Source of the DNA: Pedobacter sp. BMA
GTDB lineage: Bacteria; Bacteroidota; Bacteroidia; Sphingobacteriales; Sphingobacteriaceae
Direction of reading: 5' to 3'
Assembly: GCF_001027745.1 (NCBI RefSeq)
Contig: NZ_LECU01000006.1
Span: 620,001-684,000, forward strand
DNA: 64,000 nucleotides
Positions 16,403 to 26,079 of this stretch are shown here, piece after piece. The position numbers and the translations under genes are program-made. Below the pieces are notes generated by a model that did not search any database, had not been told where the DNA came from, and worked only from the letters and a program-made list of their open reading frames with translations. Position 1 is the stretch's first letter. Each line of letters begins with the position of its first letter.

Positions 16403-17041
16403 CTAAAAGAAAGGATTGTGTTTTTTTTCAAACTCAATAGTTGTTGCCGGACCGTGGCCAGGGTAAACTTTGGTTTCTTCTGGTAATACAAAAAGTTTGG
16501 TTGAAATGTTTTCGATAAGTTGCTGATGGTTCCCGCCGGGAAGGTCGGTTCGGCCAATGCTGCCATAAAATAATACGTCGCCCCCCATTAGGATATGATC
16601 TTCTTTGTTATAAAAACACAGGTGAGCAGGAGAATGTCCCGGTGCGAAAATCAAATCCAGCGTACTATTGCCGAATGATACTGTACCTGATTGAGGAAGA
16701 AAAACATCTGGTAAAGGTGAAAGCTCATAGCGGGTAAATCCCATTGAGGGTGCATAACCCGGGATTGCACTGATAATTGGTAATTCTCCCTCGTTAAACT
16801 GAGGCTTTAGTCCGTAAGTATCAAAAATAAACTTATTGCCAAACACGTGGTCCAGGTGGCAGTGTGTGTTAAGAAGCAATACCGGTGTTAATTCATTTGA
16901 TTTTATAAATGAAGAAATTTCGTTCTGCTCCGAGGCATCATACATCCCGGGATCGATGATTACACATTCCCTGGTTTCATCGAAAAGCAGGTATGTGTTT
17001 TCACTGTACGCGTTAAATGTGAATGTTTTTACGGTAATCAT
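16403..17041 (-). CDS. Metallo-beta-lactamase-fold hydrolase, glyoxalase II-like
   Basis: The 212-residue protein has the metal motif THCHLDHVFGN (HxHxDH), APGHSPAHLCF, GGDVLFYGSIGRTDLPGG and a terminal GHGPATT histidine, all as in small glyoxalase II-like hydrolases that act on thioesters. No signal peptide, so cytosolic. It lies 6 nt after gldD. Confidence 0.88.
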   Translation of the reverse strand: MITVKTFTFNAYSENTYLLFDETRECVIIDPGMYDASEQNEISSFIKSNELTPVLLLNTHCHLDHVFGNKFIFDTYGLKPQFNEGELPIISAIPGYAPSMGFTRYELSPLPDVFLPQSGTVSFGNSTLDLIFAPGHSPAHLCFYNKEDHILMGGDVLFYGSIGRTDLPGGNHQQLIENISTKLFVLPEETKVYPGHGPATTIEFEKKHNPFF

Positions 17042-17047
17042 AGTTCT

Positions 17048-17635
17048 TTAGTTTTTCCACTTAAATGTTGAAATAAGGGTATCGATATCAGTTTTAATGA
17101 ATTTTATCACGGGTGCTATGGAATCATACTGCGGGCGTTCATTAAAATAAAGTGCACCCCTGAAATAATGTTTCACACTATCGGTTAAGAAAAACTGTAC
17201 GGATGATGCAGTATTTCCTTCTATCGCGTAATATACTCCATAAACCCTTTTCTCTGGATAATTAATCAGTTTCTGATCGATTGCACTTGCTTTAATGGTA
17301 TGCTTGAAAGCTAGTTTCCTTGCATCTTCCACCATTTCATTGAAGGCTTCTTTCCCGGAAACATCATAATAGGTTAAGTGTAGATAACCATTAAACTGCT
17401 TAAAGTGTAAATTATACCAGTTATTTTGTGCGTCTCGGCTTTTATCTTGTTCAACTGAAGCGTAAGCAGGGTAAGAAAATGAGAAGGGCACAGGTGCCTT
17501 TAGTGCCTGATATGATTTTTCCGGAAATTCAATTCTGTAATAAGCCTTTGGTTTTGGACTATAATCATTATTCCGACAGGCCGAAAAACCCAGCAGTAGT
17601 GCAAACGGTAAAAAGATTATCTGTTTTATTTTCAT
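17048..17635 (-). CDS. gldD: Gliding-motility lipoprotein GldD
   Basis: GldD is a Bacteroidetes lipoprotein needed for gliding in Flavobacterium johnsoniae and is also present in many non-gliding species. The product starts MKIKQIIFLPF (ATG 17635; an in-frame ATG at 17647 would add four residues), has the lipobox FSAC, and then YSPKPKAYYRIEFPEKSYQ, the family's signature entry. The C-terminal half has RPQYDSIAPVIKFIKTDIDTLI. It is followed after 6 nt by the MBL hydrolase. Confidence 0.9.
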   Translation of the reverse strand: MKIKQIIFLPFALLLGFSACRNNDYSPKPKAYYRIEFPEKSYQALKAPVPFSFSYPAYASVEQDKSRDAQNNWYNLHFKQFNGYLHLTYYDVSGKEAFNEMVEDARKLAFKHTIKASAIDQKLINYPEKRVYGVYYAIEGNTASSVQFFLTDSVKHYFRGALYFNERPQYDSIAPVIKFIKTDIDTLISTFKWKN

Positions 17636-17692
17636 AGCATTAAACACCTGATTTGATTGACCCGCTTTTCAAATGATTAATCACCAGCATCA

Positions 17693-18436
17693 TTATTTAT
17701 TCCAGATGGCCCAGGCTTTCTCTGCCTGTTGATATAACATTTCTAAACCGTTTTTGATTTGGGCACCCTGTGCAGCGGCCTTTGCCAAAAAGGCTGTTTC
17801 TAAAGGATTGTACACCAAATCATAAGCCAGGTAGCTCGAATCGATTAAGCTGTAATCTATTTCAGGATAAGTATCAATATTTGGCGACATGCCCAAAGGC
17901 GTGGTATTAATTAGCAGCTTATGCGAGGCTAAAATTTCGGGCGTAATCTCGTTATACAATATCGCACCTGGAGTGGCTTTTCGCACCACAATCTGGTAGG
18001 TGATATTCAATTTTTTCAGTACATACTTTACCGCTTTGGCTGCTCCGCCATCTCCAAACACCAACGCCTTTTGATGGTGGTCTGCCAGCAATGGTTTAAG
18101 CGACTCTTCAAAGCCAAAAGCATCGGTATTGTATCCTTTTAAATAGTTTTCTCCGTCGAATGATTTAATGGAAATGCAATTTACGGCTCCTATCTGATCT
18201 GCTGCCTCATCAACCTCATTCAAATAACAAAGCACATTTACCTTATGTGGAATGGTCACGTTCAATCCACACAATGTTGAATTTGCATTTAGTAAATCTG
18301 GTAGAGCTTTAATATCTTCAATAGGGAAAAGTTCGTAATGATGATCACCAATCCCTTCATTCAGAAATTTTTCTGTGAAGTATTTTTTGGAGAAAGAATG
18401 TGATAAAGGATATCCGATTAGTCCGTATGTTTTCAT
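17693..18436 (-). CDS. aroE: Shikimate dehydrogenase
   Basis: AroE reduces 3-dehydroshikimate to shikimate with NADPH. The 247-residue protein has GYPLSHSFSKKYF (substrate loop), NVTIPHK with the catalytic Lys, GDGGAAKAV (a variant of the GxGGxx nucleotide loop), and NTTPLGM. Chorismate from this pathway feeds the trp genes found at 3 kb, though the loci are separate. Its promoter element lies inside the preceding terminator hairpin. Confidence 0.94.
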   Translation of the reverse strand: MKTYGLIGYPLSHSFSKKYFTEKFLNEGIGDHHYELFPIEDIKALPDLLNANSTLCGLNVTIPHKVNVLCYLNEVDEAADQIGAVNCISIKSFDGENYLKGYNTDAFGFEESLKPLLADHHQKALVFGDGGAAKAVKYVLKKLNITYQIVVRKATPGAILYNEITPEILASHKLLINTTPLGMSPNIDTYPEIDYSLIDSSYLAYDLVYNPLETAFLAKAAAQGAQIKNGLEMLYQQAEKAWAIWNK

Positions 18437-18453
18437 ATTCTTATCATATTAAA

Positions 18454-18499
18454 CAAGGCAAAACTAATCTGTCTGATAAGAAAGATTAATTTTGCCTTG
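18454..18499 (-). terminator. comA terminator hairpin overlapping the aroE promoter
   Basis: Arms 18454-18470 and 18483-18499 pair at 16 of 17 positions and are followed on the reverse strand by TTTAATAT. The 3' arm of the transcript contains TAGTTTTG (18459-18466), a perfect -7 element for aroE. Confidence 0.75.
18459..18466 (-). promoter_or_regulatory. aroE promoter -7 element (TAGTTTTG)
   Basis: Reads TAnnTTTG on the reverse strand, with its G 23 nt before the aroE ATG at 18436. It is embedded in a terminator arm. Confidence 0.5.
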
Positions 18500-18515
18500 C
18501 CAAAAGAATTTGTGA

Positions 18516-19283
18516 TTATTTAGTTTTATTAAGGAAATAATCAAAGGTATCTCCTCTAAGTCCTAAGCGAATGGTTTCCAGTGGAATTACTTCAGCTGGC
18601 GCAATATTTCCTAAGTTTACATTGGTTCCAATTAATTTGATGAACCAAACCTGTTGTTCTTTTTGTGGTGCTTCCCAGATAATGGTTTCCTCAGGAATTT
18701 GAGTCAATATCTCATCAACCAAACCTTCGCGTACCTCACCGCTTCCACGGTATATACCCACATTTCCGCCTTCACGCGCTTCGGCAATTACTTTCCAGGA
18801 ACCTGCTTCAATTTCTGCCTGCATTAATTTTATCCACTTATAAGGGGCAAATATTTTTGCTGCGTCTTTGCTTCCTACTTCAGAAATAACCGTAACCTGT
18901 TTTGATAGTTCGCTTATGAAAGCGCATTTTTTATCATGTTCAATTTCAATAGAACCATCAGAAACCTCGGCATACTCCATTCCATACTGGTCTAAAATAC
19001 GTTGATAATCTGTAAATTGATCACGGATGATAAATGCTTCGAACAAAGTTCCACCAAAGTAGGTAGGAATGCCCGCACTTTTATATAAAGCTAATTTTTC
19101 TTTAAGATTCGGGGTAACATGCGATGTTGCCCAACCTAATTTTACGATATCGGTATGTACGCCAGCTACTTCAATAAAATCTTCCACCTGGCGTAGGCTT
19201 AATCCCTTATCCATAACCATTGTTAAGCCTTTCTGGCGCGGTTTTGATGGACGTTCAGGAACGTTTAATAATGGGTAATTCAT
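18516..19283 (-). CDS. comA: Phosphosulfolactate synthase family protein
   Basis: ComA joins sulfite to phosphoenolpyruvate to give (2R)-phosphosulfolactate, known from coenzyme M synthesis in methanogens. The 255-residue TIM-barrel protein has GLTMVMDKGLSLRQVEDFIEVAG, DIVKLGWATSHVTPNL, IPTYFGGTLFEAF, EVSDGSIEI and AREGGNVGIYRG, in family order. A comB homologue is at 53 kb. In Bacteroidetes the product may feed sulfonate or sulfonolipid synthesis; that is an inference. A near -7 element (CACTTTTG at 19291-19298) ends 8 nt before the ATG. Confidence 0.88.
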   Translation of the reverse strand: MNYPLLNVPERPSKPRQKGLTMVMDKGLSLRQVEDFIEVAGVHTDIVKLGWATSHVTPNLKEKLALYKSAGIPTYFGGTLFEAFIIRDQFTDYQRILDQYGMEYAEVSDGSIEIEHDKKCAFISELSKQVTVISEVGSKDAAKIFAPYKWIKLMQAEIEAGSWKVIAEAREGGNVGIYRGSGEVREGLVDEILTQIPEETIIWEAPQKEQQVWFIKLIGTNVNLGNIAPAEVIPLETIRLGLRGDTFDYFLNKTK

Positions 19284-19343
19284 ATGTGTACAAAAGTGAA
19301 AAAAATTTTCAGATTTATTAGTTAAATTTTTCTCACAAGACTG

Positions 19344-20747
19344 TTACCGAATATATCGGTTTATAACGTTGATAATGGCGCTGTTATCCTGTAGTTGAGG
19401 CAGGTATTCAAATAAAATATAATGTTTCTCCGGATCTGTAGTCAATGCGGTTTCCAGATAACCCAATGCATCGGCATAGCTTCCTAATGCAAACAGATAG
19501 GCTACCATGCGGTAGTAAAGTTCGGCAGCTTCAGGATTATTTTTGATCGCTTCGGCCATCGTTTCTGAAGCCTCTAATAATTTTCCCTGCTCGTAAAGTA
19601 CGGTGCTGAAATCCAGCCAGGCTTCAACATCCAGAGGATTATATTCGAGAACCTTCTCATATGCGGCTATAGATTCTTCAATCTGGCCCAGCTTGTAGTA
19701 TGCATCAGCCATTGCAAACCAGAAATCGGCATTCTCTGCTTCTAAATCAATTGCTTTTTTGTAAAAATGTAAGGATTCGAAATAACGCTCCTCATGATTT
19801 AGGGTAACCCCTATTCCAAACCAGGCATCAGCCATCTTCGGATCCATTTTTACTGACTTTTTATAGTATGAACGGGCCTCGTCCATTTTTTCCAGTTTCT
19901 CGCAGCATTCGCCTATGGCACAGTAGGTGTCGGCATTTGGTTGCTCATATTCAAATGTTTGTTTATAAACTTCAATAGCCTCGTCATATTTGTCTAACTG
20001 CACCAACGCATTTCCTTTATTAAAATAAGCAGAACTGAAATCTTCCTTGATCAGAATAGCATAATCATAGGCATCAATCGCTTTCTCAAAAAGATTTAAC
20101 TTGTGAAAGCTGTTCCCCAGGTTATACCATGCAGCATAAGAATAAGGATCGGTGTCGATATACTGCTGATAGAATTTAATGCTTTCTTCCTGTTTATCCA
20201 GCACATCATAACAGAATGCCAATTCATATAAGCCATCCTGGTTTTCCATGTTTTGCTCCAGGCTCTGTTTAATATAGTTGATGGCATTCTCATAATCGCC
20301 CATGCTTTGATATACATAAGCCATCTGCAAAAGAATTTCATCAGTGCTTTCAGCCAGGCCAAGGGCCTTTTCGTAATTTTCCAGTGCCTCGCTAAAGCGT
20401 TCGGTATTCTGGTAAATATTTCCCCTTAACAAATAGATGTCGGGCTCTGATGATTCCAGTAACTCTGCTTTTTGCAGGGAAATAAATGCCTGTTCGTGAT
20501 TGTTGGTGAGAATATATAAATGTGCTTGTTTAATTAAAAACACTGTTGCATATGGGTGCTGATTGATTGCAAAATCAACCACCTGTAATGCCTTAACAGG
20601 ATCATTTTTCTCGATGTAAAAATCTACGATGTATTCGAATGCACCAGCATCAAAAAAATACTGATCCTGATTACGAAGCATTTCTTCATAACGTTCTACA
20701 GAACGTTGTGCGTCTTCGTTGGATTCAAAAAAGAATTCTTCTTCCAT
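19344..20747 (-). CDS. Tetratricopeptide-repeat protein
   Basis: The 467-residue protein is almost wholly TPR units, about eleven to twelve, for example AWYNLGNSFHKLNLFEKAIDAYDYAI and ADAWFGIGVTLNHEERYFESLHFYKKAI. There is no signal peptide or membrane segment, and the N-terminus is acidic (MEEEFFFESNED), so it is likely a cytosolic scaffold. Partner unknown. It is the first gene of the leftward run with comA, 60 nt before it. Confidence 0.88.
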   Translation of the reverse strand: MEEEFFFESNEDAQRSVERYEEMLRNQDQYFFDAGAFEYIVDFYIEKNDPVKALQVVDFAINQHPYATVFLIKQAHLYILTNNHEQAFISLQKAELLESSEPDIYLLRGNIYQNTERFSEALENYEKALGLAESTDEILLQMAYVYQSMGDYENAINYIKQSLEQNMENQDGLYELAFCYDVLDKQEESIKFYQQYIDTDPYSYAAWYNLGNSFHKLNLFEKAIDAYDYAILIKEDFSSAYFNKGNALVQLDKYDEAIEVYKQTFEYEQPNADTYCAIGECCEKLEKMDEARSYYKKSVKMDPKMADAWFGIGVTLNHEERYFESLHFYKKAIDLEAENADFWFAMADAYYKLGQIEESIAAYEKVLEYNPLDVEAWLDFSTVLYEQGKLLEASETMAEAIKNNPEAAELYYRMVAYLFALGSYADALGYLETALTTDPEKHYILFEYLPQLQDNSAIINVINRYIR

Positions 20748-21000
20748 ATCTATAACCTATTAAAGAACCGTGCCAGTATCAGATAAACACATTATAAGTT
20801 TAATAATTTAAATTGTTCATTTTACAAATAATTATTAACATCAATTGTTAAAAACAATGTAAATGACTGAAAATAAAGCTTATTGAGTGTGATTATCATG
20901 TTTAGATAATCTGTTGTTTTTTCAACATCGCGGTTCCTTCCTCCCTACTTTTACAAAAATAAGATAAATATATTGGAGTATGGTAATGAGTGGGTCATGA

Positions 21001-21025
21001 AAAAATGGCTGTTACAGCCATTTTT
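21001..21025. terminator. Second hairpin, AAAAATGGCTG/CAGCCATTTTT
   Basis: A perfect 11-bp stem with a 3-nt loop (21012-21014) and T runs in both directions. It lies beyond the M1 peptidase terminator and could back it up or end an unannotated short RNA. Confidence 0.65.
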
Positions 21026-21066
21026 ATCGGAACTTCAGTTATATGATTGGTATATACTTATTGCAA

Positions 21067-21106
21067 AAAAAAGCCTGACGATAAGCTTACACCGTCAGGC
21101 TTTTTT
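21067..21106 (-). terminator. M1 peptidase terminator
   Basis: AAAAAAGCCTGACG (21067-21080) pairs perfectly with CGTCAGGCTTTTTT (21093-21106), 16 nt after the peptidase stop codon. Confidence 0.88.
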
Positions 21107-21121
21107 ATTTAATCCACCAGT

Positions 21122-23632
21122 TTATTCTTTGTTCAATTCTGCCGCAGCTTTATTAAATATCTCTGCCTGCTTATTTAAGTTGGTTTTTGCTGTACCGCTT
21201 GCAGATGATGCTTGCTGTGATTTGCCTTGCGCTGCAGCTGAGTACGCACCTGAAAGTTGCTTGTTCAGGTAGCTTTGAAGTTTTAACCGTTCAATAACAT
21301 TTTTGATATCCCCAATGCCTTTTTCAGTAACAGCGGGGTTATTGTTAGCACGTAAATACTGGAAATACTGACCGATTACCGCAAAGATTTTATTGCGATC
21401 GCCTTTACTCATAATGTCGGTGTAAAACGCCTGATGCCCATCTTTCGGATCTGCAACATATAACGCTGCAATTGAGCTTGAAATATGATCTTTTGTATCC
21501 TGATCCAAGGATGCCAAAGCCGCTGAACTTTGCTCTGGCGCCAGCTTGGAAAGACCAGCAATCCCTGCCGCTATCACTTTGTAAGATCTGTCTTTTACAC
21601 TCTCGTTCATCAGCGTGGTGTACGCTTGATCTCCTGTTTCAGCAAGTTTGGATATTGCAGCTGATCTGACTTCTGTGTCTTTATCAGCTTTGGCCATTTG
21701 CAGTAGAACGGGTAAAGCGGCTGCTTTAATCTCCGCATCTTCGAGGTTTAAACCGTCAATGCTCAATGCGCGTAAATCGCCTGAGATATCTTTTAATCCG
21801 GCAAGTAAAACCTGCTGACCGCTTTTGGCTTTGCTTTGCATAATGAATTGTAAAGCCTCTATTCTGTTGGCATAGGCAGGTGCGTTTTTATACTGGAAAT
21901 AATAGTTTTCTGCCGTTTTATTGTCATTGATTTCGCCTACAATAATTTTATCTACATCGAAATCGATTAGTGCTGGCTTGGCCGCTACCTCAAAAGAAAA
22001 ATCCTGTTCACGCTGATTAATCAGAATCTCTTTTCGGATTTTCTGCCCGTTAGCATAGATGTCGATCTTAACAGGTAAAGTAAAGGTTTGAACGGTGGCA
22101 TCTTGTGTTTGTTTTATTTTTATGGTTGCTTTTCCATTGCTATAGCCGTAGTCTACTGCTAAAATGGGGTGTCCACCGGCATAATACCATTGATTAAAAT
22201 AAGGACTCCAGTCTCTGCCTGAAATGTCTTCAAAGGCTAATCTTAGCTGATGGGTTTCGCCATTTTTGAATGCATTGGTGGTGAGGTATCTATTAAGGCC
22301 TTTATAAAAGGCTGCATCGCCAAGCTGATTTTTTAAGGCATAAAGAATAACAGAGCCTTTTGCATAACTCACGTTATCGAACATGTCTTCTTTATCGGCA
22401 TAATGAAATCTGGCTAAAACAGGACTGTCTCCGTTTTTAGTAGAACTGATATACGACTGCAATTTTTCATATCTCGATTTGTCTTCGGCATCTTTCCCGG
22501 CATCATATCCATGCCAGATGATTTCACCAAAAGTGGCAAAAGATTCATTCATGGTAAGGTTAGACCAGGATTCTGCGGTAACGTAATCACCAAACCACTG
22601 ATGAAAAAGTTCGTGTGCTATCGTTCCTTCTTCATTTCCATCCAACAGTTCACGGTCAGTTTTTTGAACATGTTCGCCATGCAGGGTAGCTGTAGTGTTT
22701 TCCATTGCGCCAGAAACGTAGTCCCTTGCAACTACCTGCGCGTACTTATTCCAGGGGTAATCTAAACCTAAGATATTGCTGTAGAATTTCATCATAACCG
22801 GAGTTTTACCGAAAATCTGCTTTGCATAAGGCGCGAATCTAGGTTCGAGGTAATAATTTACTTCTTTGCCTTTGTAAGTATCTTTTGTGATTTTGAAATC
22901 ACCAACAGCCATCATAAACAAATATGGCGAATGCGGTAGGTCCATTTTCCAGGTATCAGTTCTGGTACCGTTGGCATTTGCTTTTTGGGTAATTAGTTTA
23001 CCGTTTGAAAGAGTGGTATATTTAGACTGGACAGTAATTGAAATTTCTTGAGTTGTTTTTTGGTCAGGCTTGTCAATGGTAGGGAACCAGGCAGAAGAAG
23101 ATTCTGTTTCCCCCTGTGTCCAGATTTGTGTTGGTTTGTTAAGGTCGGTTCCGTCTGGATTAATAAAATAAAGGCCTTTAGCATCGGTTATTGCCGCGCT
23201 GCCCTTTACCTTAAGCTCATCTGGTTTAGCAATATAGGCAATGTAAATGGTATACTTTTCCGCATTAGTGTACTTCTTATTGAGTACTACAAATAATTTA
23301 TTATCATGATAGGTATACTTTAAAGGCGTATTTCCTTTTGCGCCAACCAACGCTACAGTCTTGATGTCCATTCCCTGTGCATCGAGAGTTAGTGAATCGG
23401 TAGCATAAAAATGAGGCTTTAAGGTTAGCCATTCTTTACCATATAAGTATCGTTTCGCATAATCAAAAGATACATCGAGTTTAGTGTGTATCAAATCATT
23501 GACCTTGGTTGCTGTGACGCGGTAAGGCGAAAGACCGGCAGACTTTTCCGGTGACTGTTCTTGTGCAAAAACGGCATTTGAGAGGAGTGCAATAGCCAGG
23601 AAAAGGCTAATGCGTAGGGATTTTTTATTCAT
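21122..23632 (-). CDS. M1 family metallo-aminopeptidase, secreted
   Basis: An 836-residue protein with signal peptide (cleavage near VFAQ, about 24). It carries the exopeptidase motif GAMENTT, the zinc site HELFHQWFG and the downstream glutamate in NESFATFGE, as in aminopeptidase N. The C-terminal 280 residues look helical and HEAT-like. It removes N-terminal residues from peptides, here in the periplasm. Monocistronic, with its own -7 element and terminator. Confidence 0.93.
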   Translation of the reverse strand: MNKKSLRISLFLAIALLSNAVFAQEQSPEKSAGLSPYRVTATKVNDLIHTKLDVSFDYAKRYLYGKEWLTLKPHFYATDSLTLDAQGMDIKTVALVGAKGNTPLKYTYHDNKLFVVLNKKYTNAEKYTIYIAYIAKPDELKVKGSAAITDAKGLYFINPDGTDLNKPTQIWTQGETESSSAWFPTIDKPDQKTTQEISITVQSKYTTLSNGKLITQKANANGTRTDTWKMDLPHSPYLFMMAVGDFKITKDTYKGKEVNYYLEPRFAPYAKQIFGKTPVMMKFYSNILGLDYPWNKYAQVVARDYVSGAMENTTATLHGEHVQKTDRELLDGNEEGTIAHELFHQWFGDYVTAESWSNLTMNESFATFGEIIWHGYDAGKDAEDKSRYEKLQSYISSTKNGDSPVLARFHYADKEDMFDNVSYAKGSVILYALKNQLGDAAFYKGLNRYLTTNAFKNGETHQLRLAFEDISGRDWSPYFNQWYYAGGHPILAVDYGYSNGKATIKIKQTQDATVQTFTLPVKIDIYANGQKIRKEILINQREQDFSFEVAAKPALIDFDVDKIIVGEINDNKTAENYYFQYKNAPAYANRIEALQFIMQSKAKSGQQVLLAGLKDISGDLRALSIDGLNLEDAEIKAAALPVLLQMAKADKDTEVRSAAISKLAETGDQAYTTLMNESVKDRSYKVIAAGIAGLSKLAPEQSSAALASLDQDTKDHISSSIAALYVADPKDGHQAFYTDIMSKGDRNKIFAVIGQYFQYLRANNNPAVTEKGIGDIKNVIERLKLQSYLNKQLSGAYSAAAQGKSQQASSASGTAKTNLNKQAEIFNKAAAELNKE

Positions 23633-23695
23633 TTTTTATGATTTTAATGCAGTTACCAGGTCACAACCTTTAACAATTGTGATAAAGTAAAGACT

Positions 23696-23703
23696 CAAAT
23701 GTA
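23696..23703 (-). promoter_or_regulatory. M1 peptidase -7 element (TACATTTG)
   Basis: Matches TAnnTTTG on the reverse strand, about 64 nt before the ATG at 23632. No clear -33 element. Confidence 0.4.
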
Positions 23704-23751
23704 GGCTGCTTTACTTTAATTTTTCGTTTTTTTGTGTAAATCGTTAGATAT

Positions 23752-25293
23752 ATGAATACAGATATTCAGTCTATTTTAAATGAGCTTGGTATAGAAACCA
23801 ACAATGCCGCTTTCAGTACCGGAAAGGTTTGGGGAGGCAATTTAAACAATGAAAGTTTAGCAAGCTTCTCTCCTGTTGATGGAAAACTCATTGCTACAGC
23901 TAAAGTAGCCAGCCCTGGAGACTATGAAACCATTGTAGAAAAAGCAAAAACTGCTTTTGCTCAATGGAAAACCGTTCCTGCACCGAAAAGAGGTGAAGTG
24001 GTGCGCCAGTTTGGTGATGCATTGAGGCAGAAGAAAGAAGCTTTAGGAACACTGGTTTCTTATGAGATGGGTAAAAGTCTTCAGGAAGGGCTTGGGGAAG
24101 TTCAGGAGATGATAGATATCTGCGATTTTGCAGTAGGACTGTCACGTCAGCTTTATGGTTTAACCATGCATAGCGAAAGGCCGGGCCACAGGATGTATGA
24201 GCAATGGCATCCGCTTGGGATTGTAGGTATCATTTCAGCATTCAACTTCCCTGTGGCGGTGTGGAGCTGGAATGCTGCCCTGGCATTAGTCTGTGGCAAT
24301 GTTTGCATCTGGAAACCATCAGAAAAAACACCGCTAACCGCAATAGCCTGTCAGCACATTATTGCGGATGTTTTTAAGCAAAATGATGTAGCAGAAGGCG
24401 TTTGCAACCTGATTTTAGGTGACCGGGTAGTTGGTGAATTAATGACAAATGACAGCAGGATTCCTTTAATTTCGGCAACAGGATCTACCCGGATGGGTAA
24501 AGAGGTTGCTGCTACAGTGGGCGCACGCCTGGGGAAAAGCCTTTTAGAATTAGGTGGTAATAATGCGATCATCATTTCTGAACATGCGGATTTGGATATG
24601 AGTTTGATAGGCGCGGTGTTCGGTGCGGTAGGTACTGCCGGGCAACGTTGTACATCCACCCGGAGGTTGATTATTCACGAAAGTGTGTATGACGCGTTTA
24701 AAGAGAAGCTGGTTAAAGCTTATGATCAGTTACGTATCGGCAACCCCCTTGATGAGCATAATCACGTGGGGCCACTTATAGATCAGGATGCTGTTGCAGC
24801 TTATCTCGATTCGATACAGAAATGTAAAGTGGAAGGTGGTAATTTTATTGTAGAGGGCGGCGTTTTAACAGGTGATCATTATACCAGTGGCTGTTATGTG
24901 AGGCCTTGCATCGCTGAAGTAAAGAATGAATACAAAATTGTGCAGCATGAAACCTTCGCTCCTATCCTGTACCTGATTAAATATAGTACACTGGAAGAGG
25001 CGATTGCGCTACAAAATGGCGTGCCCCAGGGTTTGTCATCGGCAATTATGACTTTGAACTTAAGAGAAGCCGAGCAATTCTTATCTGCTATAGGTTCTGA
25101 TTGTGGTATTGCAAATGTGAACATCGGCACATCAGGCGCCGAAATTGGTGGCGCTTTTGGTGGTGAAAAAGAAACAGGCGGCGGTAGGGAAAGCGGATCG
25201 GATGCCTGGAGAGCCTACATGCGCAGGCAAACGAATACCATCAATTATTCGGATACTTTGCCCTTGGCACAGGGGATTAAATTTGATTTGTAG
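23752..25293 (+). CDS. Aldehyde dehydrogenase, ALDH7/antiquitin type
   Basis: The 513-residue protein has the ALDH cofactor motif [35 protein letters not shown], and the nucleophile in [10 protein letters not shown] (Cys about 300). The layout fits the ALDH7 family, including piperideine-6-carboxylate (aminoadipate semialdehyde) dehydrogenase of lysine catabolism. No other lysine-degradation gene is near, so the substrate is uncertain. An SDR follows 19 nt downstream. Confidence 0.88.
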   Translation: MNTDIQSILNELGIETNNAAFSTGKVWGGNLNNESLASFSPVDGKLIATAKVASPGDYETIVEKAKTAFAQWKTVPAPKRGEVVRQFGDALRQKKEALGTLVSYEMGKSLQEGLGEVQEMIDICDFAVGLSRQLYGLTMHSERPGHRMYEQWHPLGIVGIISAFNFPVAVWSWNAALALVCGNVCIWKPSEKTPLTAIACQHIIADVFKQNDVAEGVCNLILGDRVVGELMTNDSRIPLISATGSTRMGKEVAATVGARLGKSLLELGGNNAIIISEHADLDMSLIGAVFGAVGTAGQRCTSTRRLIIHESVYDAFKEKLVKAYDQLRIGNPLDEHNHVGPLIDQDAVAAYLDSIQKCKVEGGNFIVEGGVLTGDHYTSGCYVRPCIAEVKNEYKIVQHETFAPILYLIKYSTLEEAIALQNGVPQGLSSAIMTLNLREAEQFLSAIGSDCGIANVNIGTSGAEIGGAFGGEKETGGGRESGSDAWRAYMRRQTNTINYSDTLPLAQGIKFDL

Positions 25294-25312
25294 TAAAAAT
25301 AACATCAATAAA

Positions 25313-26029
25313 ATGGAAAATATATCAGGGAAAAATGCATTAATTACTGGTGCAGGAAGAGGGATAGGCAAGGCAATTGCCATTGCCCTGGCGAATGAAG
25401 GTGTAAACGTTGCGCTGGTTGGCAGAACCCAAAGTCATCTGGATCAACTTGCTGAAGAGTTAAAGACATATCATGTTAAGGTGGCTACAGCTACGGCTGA
25501 TGTAGCAAATCTGGACTCGGTAAACAGTGCTGTTGAGAAAATACAGTCAGAACTTGGATTTATTGATATCCTGATCAACAATGCCGGAATCGGAAAATTT
25601 GCAAAGTTTTTAGAGCTTGATCCAACCGAATGGCAGGAAGTAATACAAACCAATTTAATCGGTACTTATTTCGTGACCCGTGCTGTTGTTCCGCAAATGA
25701 TGGAGAAGCAAACCGGAGATATCATTAATATTTCCAGCTCATCTGCTTTTAGTCCTGCGGCTGTAACCAGTGCTTATTCTGCCTCAAAAGCAGCGGTTAA
25801 TGCATTTTCGACTTCTCTGATGCAGGAAATGAGGAAGCATAACATCAGGGTTACTGCACTAGCACCAAGTACCACTGCTACGGATATGGCAATTGATCTG
25901 AAGTTAACAGATGGCAACCCGGATAAGGTGATGCAACCTGAAGATCTGGCGGAAGTGATCATCGCACAGCTGAAGTTAAACAGAAGGATTTTTATTAAAG
26001 ACGTTTCTGCCTGGTCTACCAATCCCTAA
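25313..26029 (+). CDS. Short-chain dehydrogenase/reductase
   Basis: A 238-residue classical SDR, FabG-like, starting [21 protein letters not shown] (cofactor loop TGxxxGxG), with NNAG, the Ser in INISSSSA, and YSASK (catalytic Tyr and Lys). The frame is open upstream to 25145, overlapping the ALDH gene in another phase, but ATG 25313 gives the standard family start. It probably forms an operon with the ALDH; a strong palindrome follows. Substrate unknown. Confidence 0.9.
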   Translation: MENISGKNALITGAGRGIGKAIAIALANEGVNVALVGRTQSHLDQLAEELKTYHVKVATATADVANLDSVNSAVEKIQSELGFIDILINNAGIGKFAKFLELDPTEWQEVIQTNLIGTYFVTRAVVPQMMEKQTGDIINISSSSAFSPAAVTSAYSASKAAVNAFSTSLMQEMRKHNIRVTALAPSTTATDMAIDLKLTDGNPDKVMQPEDLAEVIIAQLKLNRRIFIKDVSAWSTNP

Positions 26030-26033
26030 ACTG

Positions 26034-26067
26034 ATAGCGTTACTAAATGACCATTTAGTAACGCTAT
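26034..26067. terminator. Perfect 16-bp palindrome between convergent genes
   Basis: ATAGCGTTACTAAATG (26034-26049) pairs with CATTTAGTAACGCTAT (26052-26067). It lies between the SDR (+) and the DUF4153 gene (-) and can serve both. Confidence 0.75.
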
Positions 26068-26079
26068 TGATATTTTTTG

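Larger units (their letters stand above)
20748..21121. other. Intergenic region between TPR gene and M1 peptidase
   Basis: No coding frame is convincing. Contents: a reverse-strand -7 element TATTTTTG (20954-20961) for the TPR gene, with a roughly 200-nt leader; a 7-bp hairpin GATTATC/GATAATC (20891-20911) within that leader; and two terminator hairpins near the right end, listed separately. Confidence 0.5.

Noticed and set aside
25145-25312. N-terminal extension of the SDR into the ALDH gene
   Set aside because: The extension overlaps coding sequence in another phase and precedes the canonical SDR start [13 protein letters not shown].
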